A DNA stretch of 64,000 bases from Bosea sp. AS-1 (GTDB lineage Bacteria > Pseudomonadota > Alphaproteobacteria > Rhizobiales > Beijerinckiaceae). The position numbers and the translations under genes were made by a program. The notes beneath the pieces are model-generated. The model was not told the DNA's origin, searched no databases, and worked only from the letters and a program-made list of their open reading frames with translations. The stretch is from NCBI RefSeq assembly GCF_002220095.1, contig NZ_CP022372.1, positions 902,501 to 966,500 on the forward strand, in the 5' to 3' direction. Shown piece after piece: positions 43,264-54,600 of the stretch (its first letter is position 1; each line of letters starts with the position of its first letter).

Positions 43264-44298
43264 ATGAAGATCGAATATGATGCCGGCACAGCGCTTTCGA
43301 TCATGCGCGGCAACCCCGTGCGCGGCTGGGTTTCGGGCAAACCGGAAAAGATGGCCAAGGAGCGCCTGACCACGGGCGACTATCTCGCCATCGAGCACAA
43401 GCCGAAATTCAGGATCGATCCTTCGTGGCCGATCTTCACCATGGGCTCGTGCTTCGCGCGCGAGGTCGAGAATCTCCTGATGATGCGCGGCCTGCGGCTG
43501 CTGCTCAATGGCCACGGGGTGCCGGCCGAGCATTTCGAGACCTGGAACGAGGAAACCGGCCGTGGCGGTGGAGCCAATCGCGGCGAGCTTTCCCGCGGCG
43601 CACTGAACAAATACTCGGTGCGCTCGATGACCCATGAGCTGAAGCGCGCCCTGCTCGGGGAGAGCTACCCCGACGAGGGGCTGATCGAGCTCGCGCCCGG
43701 ACAGTGGTTCGATCCGCAGGCCAGTGGGCTCAAGCTACTCGATCGCGAGAACGCCTTCGCCAACCGCAAGCGTCTTGCCGAGGCGACAGCGCAGATCAAG
43801 CAGGCACGGGTCTGCTTCTTTACGCTCGGCCTGACCGAGACCTGGCTCGATGCGCAGACAGGAATCGCGATGAATGCTCATCCTGGCCCGAACTGGCTGC
43901 AGCGGATGCCGGAACGCTTCCGCTTCGTCGACTATGGCTACGACGCGACGCTCGCCGACATGGAAGAGATGCTCGGGTTGATCCGCGAGCATTGCCATCC
44001 GGAAATGCGCTTCGTCGTCACCGTCTCGCCGGTGCCGTTCGGCGCGACCTTCAAGGACGCCGATGTCATCGTCGCCAACAGCGCCTCGAAGTCGGTGCTG
44101 CGTGCGGTGGCGGAGGAACTGTTCCGCCGCCACGACTTCGTCGACTACTTCCCAAGCTACGAGATCGTGCTCAATTCGCCGCGGGCGATCGCCTTCCAGG
44201 AAGACCAGCTCCACATTGCTCGCGATATGGTCGCGCATGTGATGACGACCTTCCAGAACGCCTATCTGGCGCCGGTCGAGCAATCTCAGGCGGCCTGA
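43264..44298 (+). CDS. GSCFA domain protein
   Basis: 344 residues from ATG 43264 with AGGAG six bases upstream; the frame is open earlier without support. The defining motif appears in IFTMGSCFAREVENLLM, followed by FTLGLTETWLDAQTG and RFVVTVSPVPFGATFKDADV and then SYEIVLNSPRA, with a late DQLHIARDMV histidine. GSCFA proteins are SGNH-hydrolase-like (Ser, Asp/His) and are often near glycan genes, so acyl-ester transfer or removal on the polysaccharide is likely. It closes the plus-strand operon, 119 bp after the preceding gene. Confidence 0.88.
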   Translation: MKIEYDAGTALSIMRGNPVRGWVSGKPEKMAKERLTTGDYLAIEHKPKFRIDPSWPIFTMGSCFAREVENLLMMRGLRLLLNGHGVPAEHFETWNEETGRGGGANRGELSRGALNKYSVRSMTHELKRALLGESYPDEGLIELAPGQWFDPQASGLKLLDRENAFANRKRLAEATAQIKQARVCFFTLGLTETWLDAQTGIAMNAHPGPNWLQRMPERFRFVDYGYDATLADMEEMLGLIREHCHPEMRFVVTVSPVPFGATFKDADVIVANSASKSVLRAVAEELFRRHDFVDYFPSYEIVLNSPRAIAFQEDQLHIARDMVAHVMTTFQNAYLAPVEQSQAA

Positions 44299-44308
44299 CG
44301 AGCGAACC

Positions 44309-44348
44309 GGCTGTCACTGGGGCTGCCAATGCAACCCCAGTGACGGCC
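44309..44348. terminator. Bidirectional hairpin between convergent operons
   Basis: A 14-bp stem (GGCTGTCACTGGGG against CCCCAGTGACGGCC, one non-Watson-Crick position) with a 12-base loop. It lies between the GSCFA gene end (44298) and the methyltransferase gene end (44416), so it can terminate both. No strong T-run. Confidence 0.65.
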
Positions 44349-44415
44349 GCATCGCGGGTCGCCCCAAAGTGGACACGCCGGGCTTCCGTTGTGTCCACTC
44401 TTGCGGCCAGAGGGC

Positions 44416-45195
44416 CTAGGGCCCGGGCTTGCGCGCAACCAGGGCGAAGCGAGTCGAGGAGGCGAGGCGGATCGCGTCATGCAGCGGGGCGGCTCGCTGC
44501 TGTTCGCGCACGACCTGGGCATAGTCGGCCGGCGTGATCTCCGTAAAGCCGGTGGCCATCAGCATGGCCTCGAGCCGCGTCTGGCTCAGGCCGTCCTTGA
44601 AGTAGAAGCGCTTGGTGATCGAGGCGTGCGTATCGGCGTCGATCTGATGCGCCGGCGCGCCTCGGCGGTCGCGCAGCCAGGTGCCGAAGCGGTTGACCCA
44701 GGCTTGCCAGCGACTGCGGTTGATCCAGTCGCCGTCGATCACCAGCAGGCGGCCGCCCGGCCTGAGCACGCGGAACCACTCGGCGAAGGCGGCTTCGGGG
44801 TCGGTCAGCGTCCAGACGAGATGGCGGGTAATCAGCGCGTCATAGCTGGCCTCGTCGTCGAGAAGACGCTCGGCATCGCCCAGCAGGATGCGCGCCGCCT
44901 TGCCGTGCTTGGCGCGGGCGCGGGCGATCATCGCCTCGGAGAAATCGAGTGCCGTGACGCGATGGTTCAGCGAGAGCAGGGCGCGGGTGATCTCGCCGGT
45001 GCCGCAGGCCAGGTCGAGCACGTCGAGCCGCTCAGACCCGAAAGCGCTGCGGATCAGCCGCTGGAAGGCCTGGAGTTCCCGGTCGGATTTGATGGCATGG
45101 CCGTAGGACAGGTCGAAGCTCTCGGCGCGCGCCGACCAATAGGCGCGGATCTCCTCCTTGAGGGAGAAATTATCCTGAGGGGTGGGTGCCGACAT
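44416..45195 (-). CDS. Class I SAM-dependent methyltransferase linked to metal-chelate importer
   Basis: 259 residues. Motif I is VLDLACGTGEITRALL (near 59-74), followed by VTALDFSEAMIARARAK, GDAERLLDDEASYDALITRH and WFRVLRPGGRLLVIDGDW. It belongs to the UbiE/Methyltransf_11 type. It starts three bases after the stop of the ABC ATPase gene in an operon with permease and binding protein, so it may modify the imported chelate or a related small molecule. Substrate not known. Confidence 0.88.
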   Translation of the reverse strand: MSAPTPQDNFSLKEEIRAYWSARAESFDLSYGHAIKSDRELQAFQRLIRSAFGSERLDVLDLACGTGEITRALLSLNHRVTALDFSEAMIARARAKHGKAARILLGDAERLLDDEASYDALITRHLVWTLTDPEAAFAEWFRVLRPGGRLLVIDGDWINRSRWQAWVNRFGTWLRDRRGAPAHQIDADTHASITKRFYFKDGLSQTRLEAMLMATGFTEITPADYAQVVREQQRAAPLHDAIRLASSTRFALVARKPGP

Positions 45196-45198
45196 GGC

Positions 45199-45984
<786 letters not shown>

Positions 45985-45988
45985 CGTC

Positions 45989-47050
45989 TCAAGCCCCCTT
46001 GCTGCGGATCGACATGACCAGGCTGAAGAAGAAGGGCACGCCGATCAGGGCCGTGATGATACCGATCGGGTAGATGACGCCCGGCGTGATTGCTTTTGAA
46101 AGGCTGGAGGCAAGCGACAGCAGAGTCGCGCTCGCAAGCGTCGCGACCGGCAGGAAGAAGCGCTGGTCCTCGCCGACCAACAGCCGTGCGATATGGGGCC
46201 CGACCAGCCCGATGAAACCGATGCCGCCGACGAAGGAGACGGAGACGGCCGCGAGCAACGAGGTCGCGATCAGGATCTCGAGGCGCAAACGGTCGACGCG
46301 GATACCGAGGCTCTCGGCCCGCTCGTCGCCGAGCCGCAGCGCCGTCAGCGCCCAGCCGCGCATCAGGAAGAAGGGCAGAGCGAGTGCGATCAGCAGGGCC
46401 GCGACGCCGACCTTGGTCCAGGTGGCGCGGGCTAGGCTGCCCAGCGTCCAGAACACGATCTGGGTAAGCTGTACCTCATTCGAGCGGTATTGCAGCAGCG
46501 CGGTGATGGCGTTGCAGGTGAAGAGCAGGGCAATGCCGACCAGGATCATGGTCTCGGCGCTGACGCCGCGCAGCTTGGTCATGAAGAACAGGATCAACGA
46601 GGCGCCGAGCGCGAAGACGAAGGCGTTGGCCGTGACGATGAAGGGACCGGCGCCGGGCAGGACGCTCCAGCCGGTGACGATGGCGACCGAGGCGCCGACG
46701 GTGGCTGCTGCAGAAACGCCCAGCGTGAAGGGATCGGCCAGCGGGTTCGACAGGATCGTCTGCATGCCCGCCCCGGCCAGGCCGAGCATTGCCCCGATGG
46801 CGAGCGCCATCAATGCGATCGGCAGGCGCAGGTCCCAGACGATAACCGACAGCCGCGGCGACGCCGACTGCGGATCGATCAGGGTGCGCAGCACGTCGGC
46901 CAGCGGCAGATTGCCCGGGCCGATCGAGACATCGAGCGCGAGCGACAGGACAAGGACGAGCAATCCGAGCAGAACGAGCTGCAGCCGGCGTGCGTTGCGC
47001 TTGCGGTAATCCGTGGCGGCATGGGCCGTCGCGGGCATGACAGCGGCCAT
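45989..47050 (-). CDS. FecCD family ABC transporter permease
   Basis: 353 residues with about ten membrane helices. Family landmarks: VWDLRLPIALMALAIGAMLG, LAGAGMQTILSNPLADPFTL, GVSAAATVGAS, and the coupling region VGGIGFIGLVGPHIARLLVG. GAGG lies a few bases before ATG. Single-permease homodimer type (BtuC/FhuB-like). In operon with the binding protein gene 11 bp upstream. Confidence 0.95.
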   Translation of the reverse strand: MAAVMPATAHAATDYRKRNARRLQLVLLGLLVLVLSLALDVSIGPGNLPLADVLRTLIDPQSASPRLSVIVWDLRLPIALMALAIGAMLGLAGAGMQTILSNPLADPFTLGVSAAATVGASVAIVTGWSVLPGAGPFIVTANAFVFALGASLILFFMTKLRGVSAETMILVGIALLFTCNAITALLQYRSNEVQLTQIVFWTLGSLARATWTKVGVAALLIALALPFFLMRGWALTALRLGDERAESLGIRVDRLRLEILIATSLLAAVSVSFVGGIGFIGLVGPHIARLLVGEDQRFFLPVATLASATLLSLASSLSKAITPGVIYPIGIITALIGVPFFFSLVMSIRSKGA

Positions 47051-47061
47051 GCGCCTCTACC

Positions 47062-48198
47062 TCACTGCAGCTTGGCCCAGAACACGCCGGAATAGGAAAT
47101 GGGCAGGAACTTCTCGTGGAATTCCTTGAAGATGGCTTCCGGATCGATGTCCTTGAACAGGTCGGGATAGAGTTCCTTCGCCATCGCGAGCTCGGCGACG
47201 AAGTAATAGGGCGCGTCGTAGAACTGGTGGTAGAAGGCCATCACCTTCTTGCCCTGCACCGCCTTGAGCTGCTGGAAGCCCGGCCGGTTCATCAGGGCCG
47301 AAAGCTCCTTCTGCACCTTCTCGGGAGTCGCGTCGTAGCCGAGGCTGACGGCGGTGCTGCCCGGGTTGCTGCCGTACCAGTTGGCCCCGGTCAGGAAATA
47401 GACGTCGGGATTGTCGGAGAGCACCTTTTCCTGCGCGGCTTGCGCCTGGAAGGCGGAGAAGTACTGGCTGCCCCAGTTGCGCCCGCCGGCCTCCTCGATG
47501 AAGCGACCGAAATTGAAGGGGCCGAAGGTCGCGCAGCAGGGCAGGAGGCCCGCGGCGCGCTCGACGAAGACCAGTGGCTTCTTGTTGTCGGGAATGGCAC
47601 CGACGCGAGCATAGATGCGCCGGGTCTGCTGCAGATAGTAGTCGGCGAAGGCGTTCGCCTCCTTCTCGCGACCGAGCACGCGTCCGAGGAGCTGGACGCT
47701 CGGCAGCACGTTCTGAGTCGGGTCCTGGCGGAAATCGACGAAGATCGTGGCGATGCCGGCTTTCTCCAGCTTGCCGAGCAAGCCGGTCTCCTGCGCCTTG
47801 AAGTAGTTGGACAGGTCGAGAATATAGACCTCGGTGCCGAGCGACGCGATCTTCTCCATGCTGACATCGGCTGCATAGGGATTGCCCATGTCGGCCACAT
47901 CCTTGGCCTTCGGGAACTTCGCCAGATATTTGTCCCAGGCACCCGGGTCATTCGCGATCAGGTCGTTGCCCCAGCCGACGACGCGCTTGAAGGGATCGTC
48001 GCGGTCGAGCATCGCCAGCGTGTAGAGCTGACGGCCTTCGCTGAGGACGATCTTCTGCGGATCGCGCGTGACCTTGACGACGCGGCCGGCGAGATCGGTA
48101 ACCTCGATGGTTTCCGCCGATGCCGCCGATGCGCCTAGCACGGCGATGCCGAGTGTGAGCGCAGAAGTCAGGCGGCGAAGCCATCGGAAAGCAGCCAT
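47062..48198 (-). CDS. ABC transporter substrate-binding protein (FepB/BtuF class)
   Basis: About 378 residues from ATG 48198, giving a regular signal peptide (TSALTLGIAVLGASAASA-ET); the open frame extends 13 codons upstream from a GTG. Class III binding-protein features: TDLAGRVVKVTRDPQKIVLS, VSMEKIASLGTEVYILD, GIATIFVDFRQD and VFVERAAGLLPCCATFGPFN. First gene of the importer operon; the AT-rich region 48240-48340 upstream is the likely promoter. I could not find a complete Fur, RirA or Irr box by eye. Ligand may be an iron chelate, cobalamin or other metallophore. Confidence 0.9.
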   Translation of the reverse strand: MAAFRWLRRLTSALTLGIAVLGASAASAETIEVTDLAGRVVKVTRDPQKIVLSEGRQLYTLAMLDRDDPFKRVVGWGNDLIANDPGAWDKYLAKFPKAKDVADMGNPYAADVSMEKIASLGTEVYILDLSNYFKAQETGLLGKLEKAGIATIFVDFRQDPTQNVLPSVQLLGRVLGREKEANAFADYYLQQTRRIYARVGAIPDNKKPLVFVERAAGLLPCCATFGPFNFGRFIEEAGGRNWGSQYFSAFQAQAAQEKVLSDNPDVYFLTGANWYGSNPGSTAVSLGYDATPEKVQKELSALMNRPGFQQLKAVQGKKVMAFYHQFYDAPYYFVAELAMAKELYPDLFKDIDPEAIFKEFHEKFLPISYSGVFWAKLQ

Positions 48199-48478
48199 CG
48201 GGAAGGTCCATCCATGAAGATGGCCCCGCGCTAACACAGGATAACGTAGTTTCGCAAAGCAATTTTCTAGTTTGTAATTGATCTAAATATAATGGAAGCA
48301 AGCTTTTGTGAAAATTATCTGTCGGTGTTCGGATGGATTCTAAAGTAGAGGTGCGATCGGCGCGTTGATGTCTAGCCGGGTCTCCTGCCGATGACACGCA
48401 TGAACATCGCGGATCGCTTCATCCCGTTGCGATTTCCGGCGGTGCCCGACAAGCCGAAAGGCATGAGGGCGGCAGGAC

Positions 48479-49444
48479 TCACCGCGGCAAATCGATGCCG
48501 ATGCCGCGTTCTCGCGCGCGGACGACCGCCAGGTGCGCAAGAGCCAGGTCAGCAAGGGCGAAGCCGCGGAAGCAGAAGAACGAGCGCCGGTCCCGTGCAA
48601 TGTCGGCGCCTCCGGCCAGTTCGACGAGATCGTGCCCGAAGGTGACGGTGGTCACCGGATTGCCGTCGGCATCATACGGCGCTTTCGATTGTCCAAGGCT
48701 GTCCGTCGCCAGAACGTCGAAGGCGGGCAGGCTTTCGGGAATCCAGCTGCGGCCAATATCGACGGCAGCGGCAAAGGCCGTTGGTTTCATCAGACGAGCG
48801 TCGAGGAAAGGCTTCAGGCCCGGTGCACCCGGCACCATCGAGATGACGATGTCGCTGTTGGCGAGGAGCGTTTCGGCATCGGTCACGACCGCGGCGGCAA
48901 GCCCCTGCGCGCTGGCGGCCTCGGCGAGGCGCTCCGCCGAGGCGCGACTGCGACTCAGAGCCAGTGCTTTCGTCAGGCCGGGGTAGAGCGCCCGGAAGGC
49001 GGCGAGATGGGCATGGGCCTGAAGGCCGCAGCCGACGAAACCGATCGTTCGGGGGGCGGTCGGCGCCAGTCGCGAGGCGGCTGCTGCAGAGAGCGCGGCG
49101 GTGCGGATCAGCGTGATCTCATCGCCGTCGAGCATCGCCAAGGGGGCGCCGCTGGCATAGTCGCTGACGCAGATCAGCGCGCTGACGCTCGGTACGGCGC
49201 TGCCTGGGGCGGCAGGGGCCATCGAGACCCATTTCAGCGTCGCGACAGCGTCTGCCTGCGAGGCTGCCGTCATGGCCTGGAAGCCGTGGCCGGGACCGAG
49301 CGTGAGCACGCTCTTGGGCAGGCTGCTGTTGAGGCCGGCGGCATGGTCCCGGAAAGCCCGAAGAACGGCCTCGCGGGCCTCGCCAGGGTCGATCGCGAGC
49401 GCCTCGACATCGTGGCGTGAGAGATAGAGCAGGCGCTCGCTCAT
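48479..49444 (-). CDS. Ornithine cyclodeaminase/mu-crystallin family protein
   Basis: 321 residues. KWVSMAP (substrate lysine region), ICVSDYASGAPLAMLDGDEI, TLIRTAALSAAAASRLA and the NAD(P)-binding IGFVGCGLQAHAHLAAFRAL are typical. Members include ornithine cyclodeaminase, ketimine reductases and alanine dehydrogenases, which cannot be separated by eye. It is preceded by the caspase-like gene (68-bp gap) on the same strand and is upstream of the metal-chelate importer by 280 bp of non-coding DNA. Confidence 0.87.
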   Translation of the reverse strand: MSERLLYLSRHDVEALAIDPGEAREAVLRAFRDHAAGLNSSLPKSVLTLGPGHGFQAMTAASQADAVATLKWVSMAPAAPGSAVPSVSALICVSDYASGAPLAMLDGDEITLIRTAALSAAAASRLAPTAPRTIGFVGCGLQAHAHLAAFRALYPGLTKALALSRSRASAERLAEAASAQGLAAAVVTDAETLLANSDIVISMVPGAPGLKPFLDARLMKPTAFAAAVDIGRSWIPESLPAFDVLATDSLGQSKAPYDADGNPVTTVTFGHDLVELAGGADIARDRRSFFCFRGFALADLALAHLAVVRARERGIGIDLPR

Positions 49445-49512
49445 CGGGAGAGGCTCCGGGCGGAACTCGGGACGGGTTACCGCTTCATGCCTGCCGATGC
49501 GCGCGACGACAA

Positions 49513-51501
49513 CTACCCGTTATTGGGAAAGAGGCTTCCGACATTGCGCCAGCGCTCCAAGGGCTGGCGCAGCCTCGGGCCGGTCCGCCCGTCAAAGGCG
49601 CCCTGATAATAGCCCTCGCGCTGCAACCGGCGCTGCACCGCGCGGATCGTTTCGGGGGACCAGTTCTTCGTCGCTTTCGTCAATTCGTCGAGCGTGCTGC
49701 CGGTATCGGCCGCGACCGCCCGCAACAGGGATTCGGCTGCGGCATCTGGGTCCTTGCGGGTTCCGCGGCCCTCGTCCAGCAGGATCGCTGCGGCACGGTA
49801 GCCTCTGACATCGCCGAGCTCCACGGCCTTGCGGAAATAACCCAGCGCCTGCTCCGGCGAGCCGTTCACGCCTTGCTCGGCCAGAACGCCGAGATTGAAA
49901 GTGGCGATCGCCGAGCCCTGTCCGGAGGCTGTCCTGAGCAGTTCTAGCGCGCGTGGAACGTTCCGCGGCAGGGGGCTGCCTTGCATGAGCGCCACGGCCA
50001 GGTTGATCGCACCATCGGCGCTTCCTCCCGCGGCGGCGCGCTCGTACCAGCCATAGGCGCCGGGCACATCCTTGGGGACGCCGTCTCCCGCTTCGAGGAC
50101 CAGGCCCAGGCTCACCATTGCGCGCAGATTGCCGCGCTCGGCAGCCTTTCGATAAAGCTGCAGTGCCTCGCTGCGCTGGTTGGCCGCCCATAGCGCTCGT
50201 GCGAGCAGAGCCATGTAGTTCGGTATCTCGGGGTGAGCCGTCATCGCCTGCCGGCAGGCGCCGATGGCGCGGTCGACGTTGGCGACGAGGGTATCGAGCG
50301 GTACGCCATCGAGATTGGCGGTCGCATCCCTCGGATGGGTCGCCAGCCGTTCGCATAGGGCTTCGGGCGGGATGTCGGCGCTGTTGGCATCGGGGAGGGC
50401 TTCGAGCAGCTTCCGGGCAGCCTCAATATGCTTGCCCGCGGGGAAACGCTGCAGGTAGAACTCGGTCAGCGGGCGCATCCGTACGCGCGAGGCCAGTTCC
50501 CACATCGCATCGTCGCCGGTGGCATCGGCACCACGCGCCGCGCCACCTTCGAGCGAGGCCAGCTTGGTCGGGTCGAGGTAGGTGCGTGCCTCGCTGACAT
50601 GCGCACCGGTCGGGAAGCGGTCGATATAAAGCTTCAGCAGTGCGGGATCGCGCAGGCCGACGCCGAGTTGCCAGAGTTGGACTTCCGGCGAGGCGGTTTC
50701 GGGCGCACCGGGCTTGAAGGCGAACTGGCGTATCAGGGAGGAATTCTCCCAGGGAATCTGCTGGCCGCCCGTGGCGGCGATGACGTCGCGGCGCACCTTG
50801 ATCATCATCGCCGCAATGTCCTGGCCGCGCGTCGCGATATGGCTCATCAGTGCCGTCGCGAAGGGACTGTTCCGGCCGGCACCGTCATAGGCGACGTTGT
50901 CGGGCTGCGTCGCGTAGGCGATCAGGAAATTGGCGGCGTTGCCGATACGGGCGAGCCCGTCTCGCAAGGTCACGCCGACTCCGGCGGCTCCTGGTGGTAT
51001 CGGGTTGTTGCGGCACGCATCGAGGAAAATCAGGTTGATGCCCTTGCCGCCTTCGAGCCCAGACAGGATCGACTGCAGGGTGATCATGGATTGCTTGATG
51101 CTAGCCGGGTCCCGGATATCGGCATCGACGGGCACGAGATAGTTCTGCGAGTCGATCTGGAAGCCGTGCCCCGCATAGTAGAACAGCGAGACATCGGCCT
51201 CGCGGGCACGAGCCGTGAAGCGCTTGACGAGGTCGCGCATCGCCGCCAGGCCGAGGTCCTCGCCGGAAAGGACTTCGAAGCCCTGCTGCCTCAGCGCTTC
51301 AGAAACGTCGGTCGCGTCGTTCTTCGGGTTCTTGAGCTCTTGCAGGCCGTTATAGGCGCTGAGCCCCATGACCAGGGCGACGCGCTTCTCCGCGATAGCC
51401 GGGAAGCTCGCCGACAGCGCGACGAGCAGGATGGCGAGCGCGGCGAACCGGTTCCGCAGCCATGCGGGCCATTCGCCCTCGTTATGCCAGCGTGCGAACA
51501 T
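49513..51501 (-). CDS. Caspase-fold (peptidase C14) protein with Sel1-like repeats and PG-binding-like end
   Basis: About 662 residues from ATG 51501 (GGAAGAG upstream). A signal peptide or anchor (ALAILLVALSASFPAIA) is followed by a caspase p20 domain with RVALVMGLSAYNGLQ, catalytic His112 in YYAGHGFQ and Cys163 in FLDACRNNP. The middle and C-terminal parts carry Sel1-like helical repeats (NLRAMVSLGLVLEAGDGVPK; SADGAINLAVALMQGSPLP; SAIATFNLGVLAEQGVNG). The last 45 residues (RAVQRRLQREGYYQGAFDGR) resemble a peptidoglycan-binding module. Its position 129 bp behind tpsA suggests it may process or respond to the exoprotein. Confidence 0.9.
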   Translation of the reverse strand: MFARWHNEGEWPAWLRNRFAALAILLVALSASFPAIAEKRVALVMGLSAYNGLQELKNPKNDATDVSEALRQQGFEVLSGEDLGLAAMRDLVKRFTARAREADVSLFYYAGHGFQIDSQNYLVPVDADIRDPASIKQSMITLQSILSGLEGGKGINLIFLDACRNNPIPPGAAGVGVTLRDGLARIGNAANFLIAYATQPDNVAYDGAGRNSPFATALMSHIATRGQDIAAMMIKVRRDVIAATGGQQIPWENSSLIRQFAFKPGAPETASPEVQLWQLGVGLRDPALLKLYIDRFPTGAHVSEARTYLDPTKLASLEGGAARGADATGDDAMWELASRVRMRPLTEFYLQRFPAGKHIEAARKLLEALPDANSADIPPEALCERLATHPRDATANLDGVPLDTLVANVDRAIGACRQAMTAHPEIPNYMALLARALWAANQRSEALQLYRKAAERGNLRAMVSLGLVLEAGDGVPKDVPGAYGWYERAAAGGSADGAINLAVALMQGSPLPRNVPRALELLRTASGQGSAIATFNLGVLAEQGVNGSPEQALGYFRKAVELGDVRGYRAAAILLDEGRGTRKDPDAAAESLLRAVAADTGSTLDELTKATKNWSPETIRAVQRRLQREGYYQGAFDGRTGPRLRQPLERWRNVGSLFPNNG

Positions 51502-51630
51502 CGCAAAGCTCTTCCCGCCGGGGACATCCGCGCTATGGCGACGCCGTTGGGCGCCCCGGCGGATTTTTACCCTTACCGGCAAGGGGCGTCCACATTCGGA
51601 CCGTACGCCACCGGCATCGTCGGCAAGGCC

Positions 51631-54600
51631 TCACAGTCCTGTCGCACGCGAAAGCCGGCTCTCGACTGATCCGAGGGCCGAAGCGATCCGGTTGGCCTGT
51701 TGCAACTGGAGCCGGCCGATCGCCGGGTCGTCGGCCCGGATCAGGGCGATTGCCTTGCGGACTTCGGCGACGGCAGCACCCACGGCCGCACGGGCCTCCT
51801 GTATCGTACGGGCCGCGCGAACCTTGCGCGCTGCCTGACGGATCGCCGCGGGGATGCCCCGCATCGGCCCTGGCAGGGTCAGGGCCTTCGCCTCGAGCGC
51901 ATCGGCGAATTGCTCGAGCGCGCCGCCGACGCAGGTCTTGTATTCGTTCACGGCCTTTTTCTGGCGCTCGTACTGGCTTTCGCAGTTCGCGACCTTCGAT
52001 TCGAGGTCGTTCGAGGACCGCTCGATGGAGGCGAGAGTATCACGCGCTGCATCGAGCTCTCCCGGCCGTCCCGTCCCGAGAGTCGGCCCGCCACCACCGA
52101 CGCCGCCGCTACCTCCGTTGCCACCGCCGCCGGTCAGGTCGAAATTATCTGGGGGATTAGGCAGGGAAACGGTGGTGGTCGGCAGATCCAGTGTGGGGTT
52201 TCCAGCGGGTGGGGTATCGATCAGCGACGGATCCGCTCCGACGCTCATCACGCCGGGGACATAGGCGATCGCATAGTTGCTCGGATTAAAGCTTCCGCCC
52301 GTCGCGCTGCCGATCAGGATCGCGTAAAGGCCGGTACTGGCGGTGGAGAGGGCACCGGCGCTGAATAGCGCTGCCGATCCGACCGTTTCGCCGTTCTGCA
52401 AGCCGCTGACGCTGAATTCGGTGCCGATGAAGGCGAAGGGCAGCCCATAGGGCTTGTTCTGGTTATTTGCGGTCACAGTCAGCGGTGCGGGAGCTACGGT
52501 GATGCTCGGTGTGAGCGCCGCATCCGTCTGTGTGGCCACGACGCGGTAGGCGATGCCCAGCGTGCTGGTCTGGTTCACGCCGGTGATGGAATAGGACCCG
52601 ACTGGGCTCGTCGCTGTTGCCGTACTAGCGAATGGGTTGGCGAGGGAAAGGGTGTCTCCGGACGGACCGAAGACATAAGAGCCTGGGCCACCATAGCTCG
52701 CGAGCAGCGAAAAGGCGCTGGAGCCGCCATAGAGCCGCGTCGTGCCGTCGGTGACGGCGCGGATGACGGGAGAGAGAGTGTAAAGCTCGGGATAGAAGCC
52801 GGCGCTCGGGGGAGCCCAATTGGCCTCGAAACTCCAGCCTTGCGCGCTGGCCAGGGGCACGAAGATGCCGGGGTTCTGGAACTGCGCCGTCGTCAAACCT
52901 GTTGGGGCGGCGGAGCCGGTGTTGTCGGTGCCGATGCCCTGTGCCTGGCCGGTCGTCGTGAGGTCCCAGAAGGAGCCGGCGACGGTTGCTCCGTTCAGTC
53001 CGATGAGGCCGCCGACGGCTGTGCTGCCGGCGCCGCCATTCACGGCTCCAGTGGCATAGGCCTGCGATACCGAACCCAGATTCTGCCCGGCTAGGCCGCC
53101 GACCGAGTTGCTGTTGGCTCCGGCTGACACAGCTCCGGTAGCGTAACTCTGCGCGATGGTACCTGTGAACGTTCCGTCCGAGGTCACGAGAATGGTATTG
53201 TCACCGACAAGGCCGCCGACCAGGACGGTGGACGCGCCGGCCGTGACGGTGGCCGAAGAATATGTCTGAGAGATCGAGCCGATATTCTCGCCGACCAGAC
53301 CGCCGATCACGCCGCCGCGCTGGCCCCCCGACGTTGCCAGGCCGCCATTGCCGATCGAGACCGCTCCGGCGGAATAGCTTTGTGCAATGCTTGCTCCAGC
53401 CTGATTGATGCCGACGAGTCCACCGACGGTACTTCCGAACGGTCCACCATTCACCGTGGCTGTGGAATAGGACCGGGTCAGCGTGCCGGCATTCGTTCCG
53501 ATCAGGCCGCCGATGCTTGTCGCTCCATTATTGGCGGAGGGCGTTCCGAACACGACACCGGCAACGGTTCCCGATGCACTGACCTGAGAGATTGTCCCCG
53601 AATTTTGTCCAGCGATTGCCCCGACCTCGGAGTTTCCGCTGATATTGACGTTCGCCAAGGAGAGGTTGGTCACGGTCGCGGTCGGGCCGACGCTGCCGAA
53701 GAGGCCGACCCCTGTTTCGCCCGGACGGTCGATGAAGAGGCTGCTGACGGTATGGCCTTGTCCGTTGAAGGTCCCGGCATAGGGCAGGCTGTGTGTCGCG
53801 ATTCCTCCGAGCGGGGTGAAGCCGACGATGCCGCCGTCGCCATCCGTCCACCCGCTCGTCACGCTGGCGTCGATGTCGTTTGCCAGCACGTAATTCCGGG
53901 TCAGATCGAGCCCGCCGCTCAGGTTGGTGATCGTATTGATGCCTTGGAGGCCATAGACATCGGCAATCTGATAGGGGGTGGTGGTTCCGTCACCACCGAG
54001 CACGCGCAGAAAGCTGCCGCCCGACAAACGGAAATCCGCAGCCGAGAAGGCCGCGTTGTTATATAGCGGTCCCGTTTGCGTCCAGGCTCCCGATCCAAGA
54101 GTGAACGTGCCCACATTGACTGACCCCGGGGCGCATGGGGAATAGCTGCACCCTACGATGGCGCTGCCGGTTGAGGTCGTCCAGCTCAACGGCGTGGTGA
54201 TTGTGCCGCCGGCGAAAAGGGTCAATCCGCCCTGCGGAGCCGAAATTGCCCCGGCGATGACGATATTGTTGTCGGCGTCGAGCGTGAGCGTCGTCGCCTG
54301 TGTCCAGGTGATGGGGGCGCCGACCGTAATGTTGCCGGCCTGCGTCCCAGAGTTTCCCCCCGTCGTGATTGTGACATTGGCCGTCGCCAAGGCGTTCTGG
54401 AGGTCCGTGGCGTTGATGACCGAATTGTCTCCGCTTGGCGTGAAGCTGCCGTTCGTGGTCGGCCCGCTCTCGATGTAGATATTGTAGGGGTCGAGCAGCA
54501 GGGTCCCGAACTTGCCTTGCGCAGCGGTCAGGACCGTCTGCCCGGTATAGCTGAGCACGCCCTTGCTCGAGACCTCCGCGGATCCGCCGTCTCCGCCCGT

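Noticed and set aside
48240..48350. Possible iron-responsive (Irr/RirA) box upstream of the FecB-type gene
   Set aside because: Only a half-site-like TTCTAAA near 48343 and AT-rich DNA were found; no complete known box could be supported.
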